Positions 52,654-62,071 are shown, counted from the stretch's first letter. The stretch is 64,000 bases of DNA from Shinella curvata (GCF_022899935.1 NZ_JALJCJ010000004.1:124001-188000); one strand, 5' to 3'. Numbers and translations are program-made. The notes: generated by a model from the sequence alone, not told the origin.

Positions 52654-52925
52654 GAGCCTAGAGATCGATGCGGAGAATCATGCACCGACTATAGCGATCA
52701 CGCCTCGCGGGTCACCTCCCCCTGTATTCAGGTGCAGGCCGAAAATCGCAAATCAGGCGTTAACAAGCATTCGGCAACTTTAAATGTATATTAATGTAAG
52801 TTTAATGATCTGCCGCCGTTCACGGACATTTTCCTTGGTTTTCCGCCATTCTTGCCCGCAGGCTTGCTTCTGCCGGATGACGTGACACGCCGTTCGGCGG
52901 GTTTGCGTTCTCGTGCAGGTGGGAA
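52654..52925. promoter_or_regulatory. AT-rich promoter region of the transpeptidase gene
   Basis: A 272-bp gap between divergent genes. An AT-rich block at 52755-52810 stands out from the GC-rich surroundings and probably holds the promoter of the FtsI-like gene. No clear operator or hairpin is visible. Confidence 0.4.
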
Positions 52926-54674
52926 ATGATCGCTTTCATCATGCGGCTGAAAAGCCGCGCGCATTTCGTCGTCGCACCGCAACAGGGCACGCATCTTCTC
53001 GGCACCAATGCCCGCCGCCGCAAGCAGGCGCGCCAGCGTCTCGCCATCATGATCGGCCTGTTCACGGTCGCCTATGGCATTCTCGGCGCGCGGCTCATCC
53101 AATATGGCATTTCGGAGCCCATTCAGTCCGCCTCGATCGGCGCAGGCCATGCCGTCGCCTCGCGCCCCAATATCATCGACCGCAACGGCCTGCTGCTCGC
53201 GACCGATCTCAACATGGTCTCGCTCTATGCGGAGCCCCGACGGATCATCGATGCCGACGAGGTGGTGGAAAAGCTTGCCATGGTCGTGCCAAACCTCGAC
53301 TGGAGCGAGACGCACAGGAAGCTGCGCTCGCAGAGCGCCTTCCAATGGCTGCGGCGGCAGCTGACGCCCAAGCAGCAGGCCGACATCCTGGCGCTCGGCC
53401 TGCCCGGCATCGGCTTCCGGCCGGAAAAGCGGCGCATCTATCCGGGCGGCGCCACCGCATCCCACGTCGTCGGCCATGTCAATGTCGACAACCAGGGCCT
53501 CGCCGGCATGGAGCGCTATCTCGACAGCCAGGGCTTGGCGGACCTTCGCGCGGCGGGCCTCACCAACGATACGCGGCTCGAGCCGGTGAAGCTCTCCATC
53601 GATCTGCGCGTCCAGAACATCGTGCGCGAGGTCGCCGCGAAGGCGATGGTCGATTACAAGGCGGAAGCGGCGGGCGCCGTCATCATCGATGTCGAGACCG
53701 GCGAAGTGCTCGCCATGGCCTCGGTTCCTGACTACGATCCGAACGAGCCCTCACGACGGCTCGCCGATGGCAGCATCGACAAGGAATACGAGAAGGGCTG
53801 GTTCAACCGGATCAGCAACGCGACCTTCGAGATGGGGTCGACCTTCAAGAGCTTCACACTCGCGATGGGTCTGGACGAGGGCAAGATCAATCTCAATTCG
53901 GTCGTCGATGCCTCTCGGCCCATCCGCATGGGCGGCTTCACCATCCGCGACTTCAAGGGCAAGAACCGCCCGCTCTCCATCCCCGAAGTGTTTCAGTATT
54001 CCTCCAATATCGGCACTGCCGCCGTGGCCGATATGGTCGGCATCGAAGGCCACCAGCAGTTCCTGACCCGGCTCGGCCTGCTCTCGAAAATGGAAACGGA
54101 AATGCCCGGCGTCGCGACGCCCACCCAGCCGCGCACCTGGAAGAAGATCAATTCCGTGACGATCTCCTTCGGCCATGGCGTGGCGACGACGCCCTTGCAG
54201 ACGGCAGTCGCCGCTGCCGCCCTGATGAACGGCGGCTATCTCGTGCCGCCGACCTTCCTGCCGCGCTCAAAGGAGGAGGCGCAGGCGCTCGCCACGCGCG
54301 TCATCAAGGACAAGACGAGCGCCGACATGCGCACGCTCTATGACTGGAATGGCATCAAGGGATCCGGCCGCCACGCGCAGGTCGAGGGTTTCCATGTCGG
54401 CGGCAAGACCGGCACGGCCGACAAAGTGATCAACGGCCGCTATGCGCGTGACATCAATTTCAACGCCTTCGTTGCGGCCTTCCCGATGGACAAGCCGCGC
54501 TATGTCGTGCTGTCGATCATCGACGCGCCCCGGACCGGCGAAAACGGCGGTCGCACCGCCGCTTCCACCGCGGCGCCGATGATCAAGGCGATCATCCGCC
54601 GCGTCGCCCCGCTGCTCGGCGTGCAGCCGCGCTTCGGCGATCCGGGGGCGGACATGCAACTGGTCGACTATTGA
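52926..54674 (+). CDS. FtsI/PBP2-type peptidoglycan D,D-transpeptidase
   Basis: A 582-residue class B penicillin-binding protein. A short cytoplasmic N-terminus is followed by one TM helix (residues of about 38-58), then a PBP dimer domain and a transpeptidase domain. The catalytic serine is near residue 305 in STFK, the second motif is SSN near residue 358 and the third is KTGTA near residue 493. All three motifs are intact. It crosslinks septal peptidoglycan. No mraZ, mraW, ftsL or mur gene is near, so it lies outside the division cluster, either as an extra copy or a relocated gene. Confidence 0.87.
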   Translation: MIAFIMRLKSRAHFVVAPQQGTHLLGTNARRRKQARQRLAIMIGLFTVAYGILGARLIQYGISEPIQSASIGAGHAVASRPNIIDRNGLLLATDLNMVSLYAEPRRIIDADEVVEKLAMVVPNLDWSETHRKLRSQSAFQWLRRQLTPKQQADILALGLPGIGFRPEKRRIYPGGATASHVVGHVNVDNQGLAGMERYLDSQGLADLRAAGLTNDTRLEPVKLSIDLRVQNIVREVAAKAMVDYKAEAAGAVIIDVETGEVLAMASVPDYDPNEPSRRLADGSIDKEYEKGWFNRISNATFEMGSTFKSFTLAMGLDEGKINLNSVVDASRPIRMGGFTIRDFKGKNRPLSIPEVFQYSSNIGTAAVADMVGIEGHQQFLTRLGLLSKMETEMPGVATPTQPRTWKKINSVTISFGHGVATTPLQTAVAAAALMNGGYLVPPTFLPRSKEEAQALATRVIKDKTSADMRTLYDWNGIKGSGRHAQVEGFHVGGKTGTADKVINGRYARDINFNAFVAAFPMDKPRYVVLSIIDAPRTGENGGRTAASTAAPMIKAIIRRVAPLLGVQPRFGDPGADMQLVDY

Positions 54675-54804
54675 GGGGGCAAAGGCCGCCGGCCTGTTCC
54701 GTTCTGGCGCAATCCGCGCCCGAAACGGCAGCGTCGGGGGAATGTCATCTAAGACTTTGTTTATCCGGCAGCTCTAGATTTCCGGCGAGAATCATCCTGA
54801 GGAC

Positions 54805-55770
54805 ATGACGCCCTTGGCCGCTATGCAAATGATGCTGCAACTGGCGCAGCTGATGGAACACGCCGGCACTCTCATTGCGGTCTTCGATCCGGAGGATCGC
54901 CTGCGATTTGCCAACCGGGCGTTTCGCGCCGCATGGTTCATTGAGGATGACGAAGAGCCCCTCTGGTCCGATCTGATGCGCCGCAACTATCATGCCCGGC
55001 GCGGCACTATCGTCGAGACTGCAAACTTCGAGACCTGGCTGCACACCACACAGGCGCGGCGCGGCAAAAGCGGTTTTCGCGCCTTCGAGACCGATCTTCA
55101 CGATGGCCGATGGCTCTGGATGGCCGAGACGATGCAGCCCAACGGCTGGATGCTGTGTGTGGCAAGCGACATCAGCTCCATCAGGCCGGACGAGCGGTCG
55201 CTGCGACAGGATCGCGACATCGCGATCAAGGCATCGCAGACCGACGAGCTGACCGGGCTTCCCAGCCGCCGCTACGTCATGGGCAAGCTCGGCGAACTCG
55301 TCTGCTCGGCCGGCGGCGGCGAACAGGATGTCGGCTGCCTGGCCGTACTCGACATCGACAATTTCAAATATATCAACGACCGGTTCGGCCATGGTATTGG
55401 CGATGCCGTGCTCAGGGACTTCGGCGTGACGCTTCAGCGCCATGTGCGCAAGACGGATATTCTCGGCCGTGTCGGCGGCGAGGAATTCCTGCTCATCCTG
55501 CCGAACACCACGATGGAGGACGCCGAGGCGATCGTCCAGCGCATGCTGGTCGCGGTGCGCCATTCCCGACCGGTGCCGGAGCAGGCAAGCTTCCGCTACA
55601 CCTTCTCGGCCGGGCTCGCCTGGGTCACGCGCGGCGACGATCCCGGCGCCGTCTATCGCCGGGCCGATCTCGCGCTCTATGCCGCGAAGATGCGCGGCCG
55701 CGACCAGATCAGCATCGAGATTCAGCCTGACCGACGCCTTGGTTCGACCATCGCGGCAACTTCTGAATGA
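54805..55770 (+). CDS. Diguanylate cyclase with N-terminal PAS-like domain
   Basis: A 321-residue cytoplasmic protein. Residues of about 10-130 look like a PAS fold ('LIAVFDPEDRLRFANRAFRAAWF'), and residues 150-315 are a GGDEF domain with active site GGEEF at 224-228. An RxxD inhibitory site (RKTD) lies exactly five residues before it, so product inhibition is likely. It should make cyclic di-GMP. TGAGGAC precedes the start. It ends directly against the convergent kdgF gene. Confidence 0.9.
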   Translation: MTPLAAMQMMLQLAQLMEHAGTLIAVFDPEDRLRFANRAFRAAWFIEDDEEPLWSDLMRRNYHARRGTIVETANFETWLHTTQARRGKSGFRAFETDLHDGRWLWMAETMQPNGWMLCVASDISSIRPDERSLRQDRDIAIKASQTDELTGLPSRRYVMGKLGELVCSAGGGEQDVGCLAVLDIDNFKYINDRFGHGIGDAVLRDFGVTLQRHVRKTDILGRVGGEEFLLILPNTTMEDAEAIVQRMLVAVRHSRPVPEQASFRYTFSAGLAWVTRGDDPGAVYRRADLALYAAKMRGRDQISIEIQPDRRLGSTIAATSE

Positions 55771-56097
55771 TCAGAGAAAATCCTCACGGCATGGTGTGAA
55801 TGTATCGATCAGCAGGCCGGGCATCAGCGCGACCACGCCGTGCACGAGGTCAGGCGCGACGATGAAGCTGCTGCCAGCGGCAAGCCGCGTGGTGACACCA
55901 TCCACCGTGACGTCGAAAGCCCCTTCCGCCACATAGCTCACCTGCGTGTGCGGATGGGAATGCAGCGCGCCGATAGCACCTTCCTCGAACCGGAAGGCGA
56001 CGAGCATGAGTTCCGGCCGGTGGCTCAGCACCGCGCGGCGGTTTCCGGGGGCGACTTCGGTCCAGACGGTATCTTCAGGGAGTGTATAGGGCTGCAT
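55771..56097 (-). CDS. kdgF: KdgF-like cupin (unsaturated uronate ring opening)
   Basis: A 108-residue single-domain cupin. Metal ligands are visible in 'GALHSHPHTQVSYV' (three histidines and a nearby glutamine) and a histidine in 'DLVHGVVAL'. The C-terminus 'DTFTPCREDFL' is typical of KdgF, which linearises unsaturated galacturonate or mannuronate to 5-keto-4-deoxyuronate, the substrate of KduI. It is the last gene of the leftward kdu operon, just after kduD. GAGAGGACCC precedes the ATG at 56097; an upstream ATG at 56109 overlaps the kduD stop. Confidence 0.83.
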   Translation of the reverse strand: MQPYTLPEDTVWTEVAPGNRRAVLSHRPELMLVAFRFEEGAIGALHSHPHTQVSYVAEGAFDVTVDGVTTRLAAGSSFIVAPDLVHGVVALMPGLLIDTFTPCREDFL

Positions 56098-56105
56098 GGG
56101 TCCTC

Positions 56106-56861
56106 TCATCGGGCAAGCCAGCCGCCGTCGACGGGCAGGATGGTGCCATGTACGTAGTCGGATGCCGGGCTCGCAAGAAAGATCGCGGCGCCAGCCATAT
56201 CTTCCGGCCGTGCCCAACGGCCGGCGGGAATGCGCTTCAGGATATCGGCATTGCGCTCGGCATCGGCCCGAAGCGCCGTCGTGTTGTTGGTCTCGACATA
56301 GCCGGGTGCGATGGCATTCACATTGATGCCGCGCGCCGCCCATTCGTTTGCCAGAAGCTTGGTGATGCCGGCAAGGCCGCTCTTCGCCGCCGTATAGGAA
56401 GGCACGCGGATGCCGCCCTGGAAGGAGAGCATCGAGGCAATGTTGATGATCTTCGCCGGTCGGCCCGCCGCAATCGCTGCCCTCGCAAAGGCCTGGCAGA
56501 GGAAGAAGACGGACTTGAGATTGGTGTCGAGCACCGCATCCCAGTCCTCTTCCGTGAAATCGAGCGAATCCGCCCGGCGGATGATGCCGGCATTGTTGAC
56601 GAGGATATCCGGCGTCGCGCCGACCGCCATGGCCTCGGATAGGACGGTGGCAGCACTGCCCGATTGAGAGAGATCCGCTGTCACGCTCACGAACCGCTGA
56701 CCGGCCGCCTTGACTTCCGCCTCGGTCTCCGTCATGGCGGAGCGGCCGACGCCGACGATATCGGCACCCGACTGCGCCAATCCCACGGCGATGGCCTGGC
56801 CGATGCCGGTATTGGCACCGGTGACGATCGCCCAGCGGCCGGAAAGATCGAAGGCGGTCAT
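56106..56861 (-). CDS. kduD: 2-dehydro-3-deoxy-D-gluconate 5-dehydrogenase KduD
   Basis: A 251-residue short-chain dehydrogenase. The NAD loop is 'VTGANTGIGQA' near residue 13, 'LVNNAGI' follows, and the catalytic Ser-Tyr-Lys set is in 'IASMLSFQGG' and 'SYTAAKSG'. KduD reduces 2,5-diketo-3-deoxygluconate to 2-keto-3-deoxygluconate. It overlaps kduI by ATGA (56858-56861). The call depends on both sequence type and the adjacent kduI. Confidence 0.88.
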   Translation of the reverse strand: MTAFDLSGRWAIVTGANTGIGQAIAVGLAQSGADIVGVGRSAMTETEAEVKAAGQRFVSVTADLSQSGSAATVLSEAMAVGATPDILVNNAGIIRRADSLDFTEEDWDAVLDTNLKSVFFLCQAFARAAIAAGRPAKIINIASMLSFQGGIRVPSYTAAKSGLAGITKLLANEWAARGINVNAIAPGYVETNNTTALRADAERNADILKRIPAGRWARPEDMAGAAIFLASPASDYVHGTILPVDGGWLAR

Positions 56862-57700
56862 CGCAAGGATTCCATCGGCACCTTGTCCATGTCGGTGAAG
56901 CTCATATTGTCACCAGCCATGGCCCAGATGAAGGCATAGCGGCCCGTGCCGGCACCCGAATGGATCGACCACCCGGGCGACAAGACCGCTTCATGGTTCT
57001 TCAGCACGACATGGCGCGTCTCGCTTGGCTCACCCATGAAATGGAAGACCCGCGTTGCCTCCTGCATGCCGAAATAGAGATAGACCTCCATACGCCGGTC
57101 GTGCACATGCGCCGGCATGGTGTTCCAGACAGAGCCGGGTTCGAACATGGTGAGGCCGACGAGAAGCTGGCAGCTCTCGCAGACATCGGGATGCACATAC
57201 TGGTTGATGGTGCGGTGGTTGGATTCCTCCGCCGAACCCAGATGCACCTTCTTTGCCATATCGCGAGTGATGTGCACCGTCGGGCACTTTCGGTGCGCAG
57301 GTGCACTCAGGACATAGAACAGCCCCGGCTCGGCGGAATCATTACTGGCAAAGCCGATCGCGCCTTCGCCCATGCCGATATAAACGCCCTCCTGAAAGCC
57401 GAGCGCATAGTCCTTGCCGCCGACGCTGACCGTCCCGGCACCGCCGATATTGATGATGGCGGCCTCGCGGCGCTCCAGAAACTGGTCCGTGCCGGTTTCA
57501 GCGACACGGTCGATCTCCAGCCTTCCGCCGGTCGGCACGACGCCACCGACGATCATGCGGTCGAGATGGCTGTAGGTGAGATTGACCTCCCCCGGCTGGA
57601 ACAGCGTCTCGATGACGAAGCCGTCGCGAAGGCCCTGCGTGTTGCGCCTTGCGGCGTCTTCAGGTCCAACGACCTGGCGTACGGATACGGAAAGTGTCAC
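56858..57700 (-). CDS. kduI: 5-keto-4-deoxyuronate isomerase KduI
   Basis: A 280-residue cupin-fold isomerase converting 5-keto-4-deoxyuronate to 2,5-diketo-3-deoxygluconate. Zinc-binding residues are in 'MPAHVHDRRMEVYLYF' near residue 195 and the histidine in 'SIHSGAGTGRYAFIWAMAGDN'. It uses a GTG start with GAAAGG at good spacing. It lies between the sugar ABC genes and kduD in one leftward operon. Confidence 0.92.
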   Translation of the reverse strand: MTLSVSVRQVVGPEDAARRNTQGLRDGFVIETLFQPGEVNLTYSHLDRMIVGGVVPTGGRLEIDRVAETGTDQFLERREAAIINIGGAGTVSVGGKDYALGFQEGVYIGMGEGAIGFASNDSAEPGLFYVLSAPAHRKCPTVHITRDMAKKVHLGSAEESNHRTINQYVHPDVCESCQLLVGLTMFEPGSVWNTMPAHVHDRRMEVYLYFGMQEATRVFHFMGEPSETRHVVLKNHEAVLSPGWSIHSGAGTGRYAFIWAMAGDNMSFTDMDKVPMESLR

Positions 57701-57724
57701 GGCATATGCCTTTCAAAATTGGGA

Positions 57725-58456
57725 TCAGGTGAGCACGACATAGTCGGTGAGCTGGTTGATCGTCGTGTCGGCCTTGGCGACATCGAAGACCTTGGTGCCG
57801 TGGCTCATGATCACGAAGCGGTCGCAGACCTGGTAGGCGTGGTAGATGTTGTGCGTCACCAGCACGCTGGAGACGTTCTCCGCCTTCAGCTTCAGCACCT
57901 GGTTCAACAGGGCCTCCGTCTCGCGCACGGAGAGCGCCGAGGTCGGCTCGTCGAGCAGCAGCACGCGCTTCTTGAAATAGACGGCACGCGCAATGGCCAC
58001 GGCCTGTTTCTGGCCACCGGAGAGATTGCCGACCAGCGTATCCGGGCTGTCGATGCCCGAGATATGCACGGCGTTCTGCAGCACCTCCATGGCGATCTCG
58101 CGCATCTCCGCTTGCCGCAGGAAGCCGAAACGATCCGTCAGCTCGCGCCCCATGAAGATGTTGCGGGTGATCGAGAGACTGTCGACCAGGGCGGTGTGCT
58201 GGTAGATCGTCTCGATGCCGGCATCGGCGGAATCCGAGCGGCAGGTGAAAAGCGTCTTCCGGCCATCGACGCTGAGGTAACCGTCCGTCGGCTTGTGGAT
58301 GCCGGAGATCAGGTTGACCGTCGTCGACTTGCCGGCGCCGTTGTCGCCGAGCAGACCGACCACTTCGCCTTCACCGATGTGGAAGCTCAGATTGCGCAGC
58401 GCGGTCAGGGCGCCAAAGCTTTTGGAAATGTTGTGCAGTTCGAGAAGATTGGACAT
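57725..58456 (-). CDS. CUT2-type sugar ABC transporter ATP-binding protein
   Basis: A 243-residue ATPase with one nucleotide domain, like FrcA rather than the double-length RbsA. Walker A is GDNGAGKST near residue 36, the signature is LSGGQKQ, Walker B is LLLDEPTSALS and the switch is VTHNIYH. Its ATG overlaps the permease stop codon (TGATG). With the adjacent permease and binding protein it forms an importer, probably for a uronate or unsaturated uronate given the kdu genes. Confidence 0.86.
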   Translation of the reverse strand: MSNLLELHNISKSFGALTALRNLSFHIGEGEVVGLLGDNGAGKSTTVNLISGIHKPTDGYLSVDGRKTLFTCRSDSADAGIETIYQHTALVDSLSITRNIFMGRELTDRFGFLRQAEMREIAMEVLQNAVHISGIDSPDTLVGNLSGGQKQAVAIARAVYFKKRVLLLDEPTSALSVRETEALLNQVLKLKAENVSSVLVTHNIYHAYQVCDRFVIMSHGTKVFDVAKADTTINQLTDYVVLT

Positions 58457-59475
58457 CACGCAACACCCCGCCGCTCGATGAGATGGTTGAAGATGGCGGC
58501 CAGCACGATCAGCGTCGCGATGAACATGTCGAGATAGAATCCGGGCGCGCGCAGGAGCAGCAGCACGTCGGTGATGGTGTGGATGAGCAGCACGCCGAGG
58601 AAAATGCCGATGATCGAGCCACGGCCGCCGCGCAGCGACAGGCCGCCGATGACGCAGGCGGCGATCGCCTGGAGCTCGAGGCCGGCACCCTGGCCGGGCT
58701 GGACGCTGCCGACGCGGGCGGTGGCAAGAATGCCTGCTACCGCCGCCATGCCGCCGGCAATGGCGAAGGCGATGAGCTTGACGCGATTGGTGTTGATGCC
58801 GATCGCCTCCGCCGCGCCACGATTGCCGCCCGTCGCGAAGACGTGGTTGCCGAAGCGGTGGCGGTGCAGCAGGAAATGGAAGCCGACGACGAAGAGCACG
58901 ATCCAGATAAAGGCAGCGTTGATGCCCAAAAACGTGCCGGAGAACAGGCTGGTGAAGACCGGCTCGGGATCGAAACGCACCTGCACGGCGCCATTGTAGA
59001 GCAGCACGGCGCCGCGCCAGAACAACAGGCCGCCGAGCGTCACGATGAAGGACGGCAGGCCGAAGCGGATCGTGATCTGGCCATTGAGCAGACCGATCAG
59101 GACGCCGGCCAGAATGCCCAGAGGGGCGGCGACGAAGGCACTGACGCCTGCACCGACAAGGCTTGCCATCAGCACGGCGGTGAAGGTGTAGACGGAGCCG
59201 ATGGAAAGGTCGAATTCGCCTGCGATCATCAGCACGCCGGCGCCGAGCGCCAGGCAGCCGAGCACCGGAACGGCCTTCATCAGGATCGTCAGGTTCTGCG
59301 GCGAGAGATAGCGGAACTCATTGGGATAGAGCAATGCGCCGGCGATGCAGACGATCTGCAAAGCCATGAAGACGAGGAAGATCGCTCCGGCGGGCATGCC
59401 CATGATCTGCTTGAGGATGGATTGTCTTTGCGTGCGCGAACGGGGCGCGGCGCTGTCGGCAAGGATAGGTGTCAC
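58456..59475 (-). CDS. CUT2-type sugar ABC transporter permease
   Basis: A 339-residue BPD_transp_2 permease (RbsC/FrcC type) with 8-10 hydrophobic segments. The family segments 'AGEFDLSIGSVYTFTAVLMA' and 'IAACVIGGLSLRGGRGSIIGIFLG' are clear. It forms the channel of the kdu-linked importer. The GTG start at 59475 has only a weak ribosome site; a later ATG near residue 25 is possible. A strong hairpin lies just upstream. Confidence 0.86.
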   Translation of the reverse strand: MTPILADSAAPRSRTQRQSILKQIMGMPAGAIFLVFMALQIVCIAGALLYPNEFRYLSPQNLTILMKAVPVLGCLALGAGVLMIAGEFDLSIGSVYTFTAVLMASLVGAGVSAFVAAPLGILAGVLIGLLNGQITIRFGLPSFIVTLGGLLFWRGAVLLYNGAVQVRFDPEPVFTSLFSGTFLGINAAFIWIVLFVVGFHFLLHRHRFGNHVFATGGNRGAAEAIGINTNRVKLIAFAIAGGMAAVAGILATARVGSVQPGQGAGLELQAIAACVIGGLSLRGGRGSIIGIFLGVLLIHTITDVLLLLRAPGFYLDMFIATLIVLAAIFNHLIERRGVA

Positions 59476-59505
59476 GGTCTGGCACTCGATCTTTTTTCGG
59501 GGGAA

Positions 59506-59535
59506 GGAACCTGCCGGGGCATGCCGGCAGGTTCC
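59506..59535 (-). repeat. Strong hairpin between binding-protein and permease genes
   Basis: A perfect 12-bp stem (GGAACCTGCCGG with CCGGCAGGTTCC) and a 6-nt loop directly follow the binding-protein gene. It lacks a T-run. It probably protects the binding-protein message from decay, raising its yield over the permease. Confidence 0.65.
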
Positions 59536-59547
59536 CGCGCATTCCGG

Positions 59548-60498
59548 TTAGCGGTAGCTGCCGATCAGCGGCTTGACCGAGCTGATGCGCGACTTGTCGA
59601 GGAACGCGCCCTGTCCGGTGTCGACATCCGTCGGGGTCAGGCCGTACTTCTTGGCAAGCGCGATCTGGGCGATCGGATAGTAGCCCTGGAGGTAGGGCTG
59701 CTGGTCCATGGTGGCGAACATCGCCCCCGATTCCACCGCATTGACGATCTCGACGGCAAGATCGAAGCCGCCGAAGGGGATATTGACGCCGGCATCCTTG
59801 ATGGCGCCTGCACCGACGGTCGAGGTGACCGAACCCGTGCCGAACAGCGCTTTGACGTTCGGATTGGCGATCAGGAACTGCGCGATGATGTTCTGCGCTT
59901 CGGCCGGGTCGAGGCCGGCTCGCACCGTCTCCACCTTGATGCCGGCATCCGTCATCGCCTTCTCGATGCCGCCGCCACGGGCAACCGCGAAGCTCGCTTC
60001 CGGAATTTCGCGCGGGTTGAAGACGACGTCGCCGGACTTCAGTCCGAATTCCTTGATCATGCGTTCGCCGAGTTCAACGCCAGAGGCGAACTCGTTCATG
60101 CCGACATAGGCCTGGCGGCAATTGCCCTTGGCGCCGTCGAGGTCGTCATTGTTGAAGCCGATGACGATGATGCCGGCCTTGGTGGCGGCGCAGATGCTCT
60201 CGTCGAAGGCATCCGACGACGAGATCGCGACCGCGATGCCGTCGACGCCGCTCGCCGTCGCGCTTTCGATCAGGTCGTTCTGGCGCACCGGATCGTTGTT
60301 GGCATATTGCACGTCGAGATCGACGCCGAACTGGGCGGCGGCGTCTTGCGCACCCTTCACCACGGGATTAAAGAACTGGACACTCGGATCGAGGTAGATG
60401 ATCATCGTAGCCTTGACGTCTGCGGCAAGCGCCGTAGATGCCATCATGGTGGCAAGCCCCGCGGCCATTGCCGCGGCTTTTAACCTGGTCATTTTCAT
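59548..60498 (-). CDS. Sugar ABC transporter substrate-binding protein (RbsB type)
   Basis: A 316-residue periplasmic binding protein with a Sec signal peptide (cleavage near residue 25, 'STALAADV') and a Peripla_BP_4 fold. Ligand-region features include 'YANNDPVRQNDLIESATASGVDGIAV' and 'GIIVIGFNNDD'. GGGAGGA precedes the ATG at 60498. It belongs with the CUT2 permease and ATPase downstream. The ligand is unknown but a uronic acid is likely from context. Hairpins flank the gene on both sides. Confidence 0.86.
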   Translation of the reverse strand: MKMTRLKAAAMAAGLATMMASTALAADVKATMIIYLDPSVQFFNPVVKGAQDAAAQFGVDLDVQYANNDPVRQNDLIESATASGVDGIAVAISSSDAFDESICAATKAGIIVIGFNNDDLDGAKGNCRQAYVGMNEFASGVELGERMIKEFGLKSGDVVFNPREIPEASFAVARGGGIEKAMTDAGIKVETVRAGLDPAEAQNIIAQFLIANPNVKALFGTGSVTSTVGAGAIKDAGVNIPFGGFDLAVEIVNAVESGAMFATMDQQPYLQGYYPIAQIALAKKYGLTPTDVDTGQGAFLDKSRISSVKPLIGSYR

Positions 60499-60528
60499 TT
60501 GCGTATCCTCCCTTTGGATGTGCAATGC

Positions 60529-60587
60529 GGGTCCAAAAGACCCAAGTCTCGGCTGGCGGGCTCCGACCAAAGATTTCGCCAGCCGAG
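60529..60587 (-). repeat. Two hairpins between ALDH and binding-protein genes
   Basis: CTCGGCTGGCG (60548-60558) and CGCCAGCCGAG (60577-60587) form an 11-bp stem with an 18-nt loop. GGGTC (60529-60533) and GACCC (60539-60543) form a smaller stem 30 bp before the binding-protein start. They may terminate the ALDH message partly or act as a processing site. Confidence 0.55.
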
Positions 60588-60622
60588 GTTTCCTCCTCAT
60601 GACCGCCCTTATGGGCAGCCTG

Positions 60623-62071
60623 TTACCCAAACCAGGGCGCGGGGCGCCCGAACGTGACGTGCACGCCCTTGAACTGGGAATACTCATCGAAGCCGTAGCG
60701 GCCGAGTTCACGGCCAAGGCCGCTCTTCTTGTAGCCACCGATCGGAAGTTCCGGCGTGCCGTCGATCACGCTGTTGATCCAGCAGCGGCCGGCGCGGATG
60801 CGGCGGATGCTCTGCAGCGCGTTTTCGAGATTGGTGGACCAGACGGAGGCCGACAGGCCGAATTCCGTGGCATTGGCCATCGCCACCGCCTCGTCCGCGC
60901 TCTTGAAGGTCAGCGTCGAAAGCACCGGCCCGAAAATCTCCTCGCGGGCAATCGACATATCGGGCGTGACGCCGGCAAAGACCGTCGGCGCGTAGTATAG
61001 ACCGGTCTCCCTACCGACCCTTTCGCCACCAAGCAGAAGCTTCGCGCCGGAGGCGACGCCCGCCTCGACATAGGAGTGCACCTTGTCCGCATGCGCCTCG
61101 GAGATCATCGCGCCAATCTTTGTGCGCTCGTTTAGCGGATCGCCGAAGGTGACCTTGCGCGAGATATCGAGCAGGCGCTCCATCAGCGCATCGCGGATGC
61201 TTTCCTCGACCAGCAAACGGCTGCCGGAAATGCAGCACTGGCCGGCATTGTGGTAGACGCCATAGGCAATACCGTCGGCGGCAGCTTCGAGGTCCGCGTC
61301 GGCAAAGACGATCTGCGGGCCCTTGCCGCCAAGCTCCAGCCCAACGCGCTTGACGCTGCGCGCCGCGATCTCGCCGAGCTTGGTGCCGACACGCACCGAA
61401 CCGGTGAAGGCAACCATGTCGATACCGGGATCTTCCGCCAGCACCTGGCCAGCCGGATCGCCATAGCCGGTGACAACGTTGAACACGCCATCGGGAATGC
61501 CGGCCTCGCGCGCCAGTTCCGCCATGCGGATCGAGGTGCCCGACGTGAATTCCGAGGGCTTCAGCACCACCGTGCAGCCGGCGCCGATCGCCCACGGCAC
61601 GCGCTCGGAGGCGATAATGAAGGGGAAGTTCCACGGCGTGATGATGCCGACGACGCCGACCGGTTCGCGCAGCACGAGGCCAAGGCGGTCGTCACCGATA
61701 TTGTTGTGGCTCTGGCCCTCCAGCGCGCGCGCCTGGCCAGCGGCATAGGACCAGAGGTCGGCGCAGAAGCCGATTTCGCCCCGCGCCTGGGCGATCGGCT
61801 TGCCGACCTCCAGGCTTTCGGCCAGCGCCAGCTCTTCCTGATGCACAAGGATAAGGTCCGCCACCTTGAACATCAGACGCGAGCGCTCGGCACCGGACAT
61901 GCGCGGCCACGGGCCGGTATCGAAGGCACGACGCGCGGCGGCAATCGCCAGGCGTACGTCATCCGCCGAGGCTTCCGGCCAGGTGCCGACAACCGCACCG
62001 GCATGGCCGGGGCTGACCCGATCGATCGTCCGGCCGGATGCCGCATCGACGGACTTGCCATCGACAAGCAT
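60623..62071 (-). CDS. Aldehyde dehydrogenase linked to the kdu cluster
   Basis: A 482-residue NAD(P)-dependent aldehyde dehydrogenase. The motif 'ITPWNFPFIIASERV' marks the cofactor region, the general base is in LELGGKGP and the catalytic cysteine is one of the pair in GQCCISGSR. It is the first gene of the leftward kdu-ABC operon, divergent from the GntR gene. Its substrate is unknown; a uronate- or lactaldehyde-type aldehyde would fit. The start is uncertain: the frame runs to a GTG at 62215, adding 48 residues, but 62071 gives the normal family N-terminus. Confidence 0.82.
   Translation of the reverse strand: MLVDGKSVDAASGRTIDRVSPGHAGAVVGTWPEASADDVRLAIAAARRAFDTGPWPRMSGAERSRLMFKVADLILVHQEELALAESLEVGKPIAQARGEIGFCADLWSYAAGQARALEGQSHNNIGDDRLGLVLREPVGVVGIITPWNFPFIIASERVPWAIGAGCTVVLKPSEFTSGTSIRMAELAREAGIPDGVFNVVTGYGDPAGQVLAEDPGIDMVAFTGSVRVGTKLGEIAARSVKRVGLELGGKGPQIVFADADLEAAADGIAYGVYHNAGQCCISGSRLLVEESIRDALMERLLDISRKVTFGDPLNERTKIGAMISEAHADKVHSYVEAGVASGAKLLLGGERVGRETGLYYAPTVFAGVTPDMSIAREEIFGPVLSTLTFKSADEAVAMANATEFGLSASVWSTNLENALQSIRRIRAGRCWINSVIDGTPELPIGGYKKSGLGRELGRYGFDEYSQFKGVHVTFGRPAPWFG

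Noticed and set aside
58483-60483. A 666-codon open frame on the plus strand
   Set aside because: It is antisense to the CUT2 permease and binding-protein genes and reads as Asp/Arg/His-rich low-complexity sequence.
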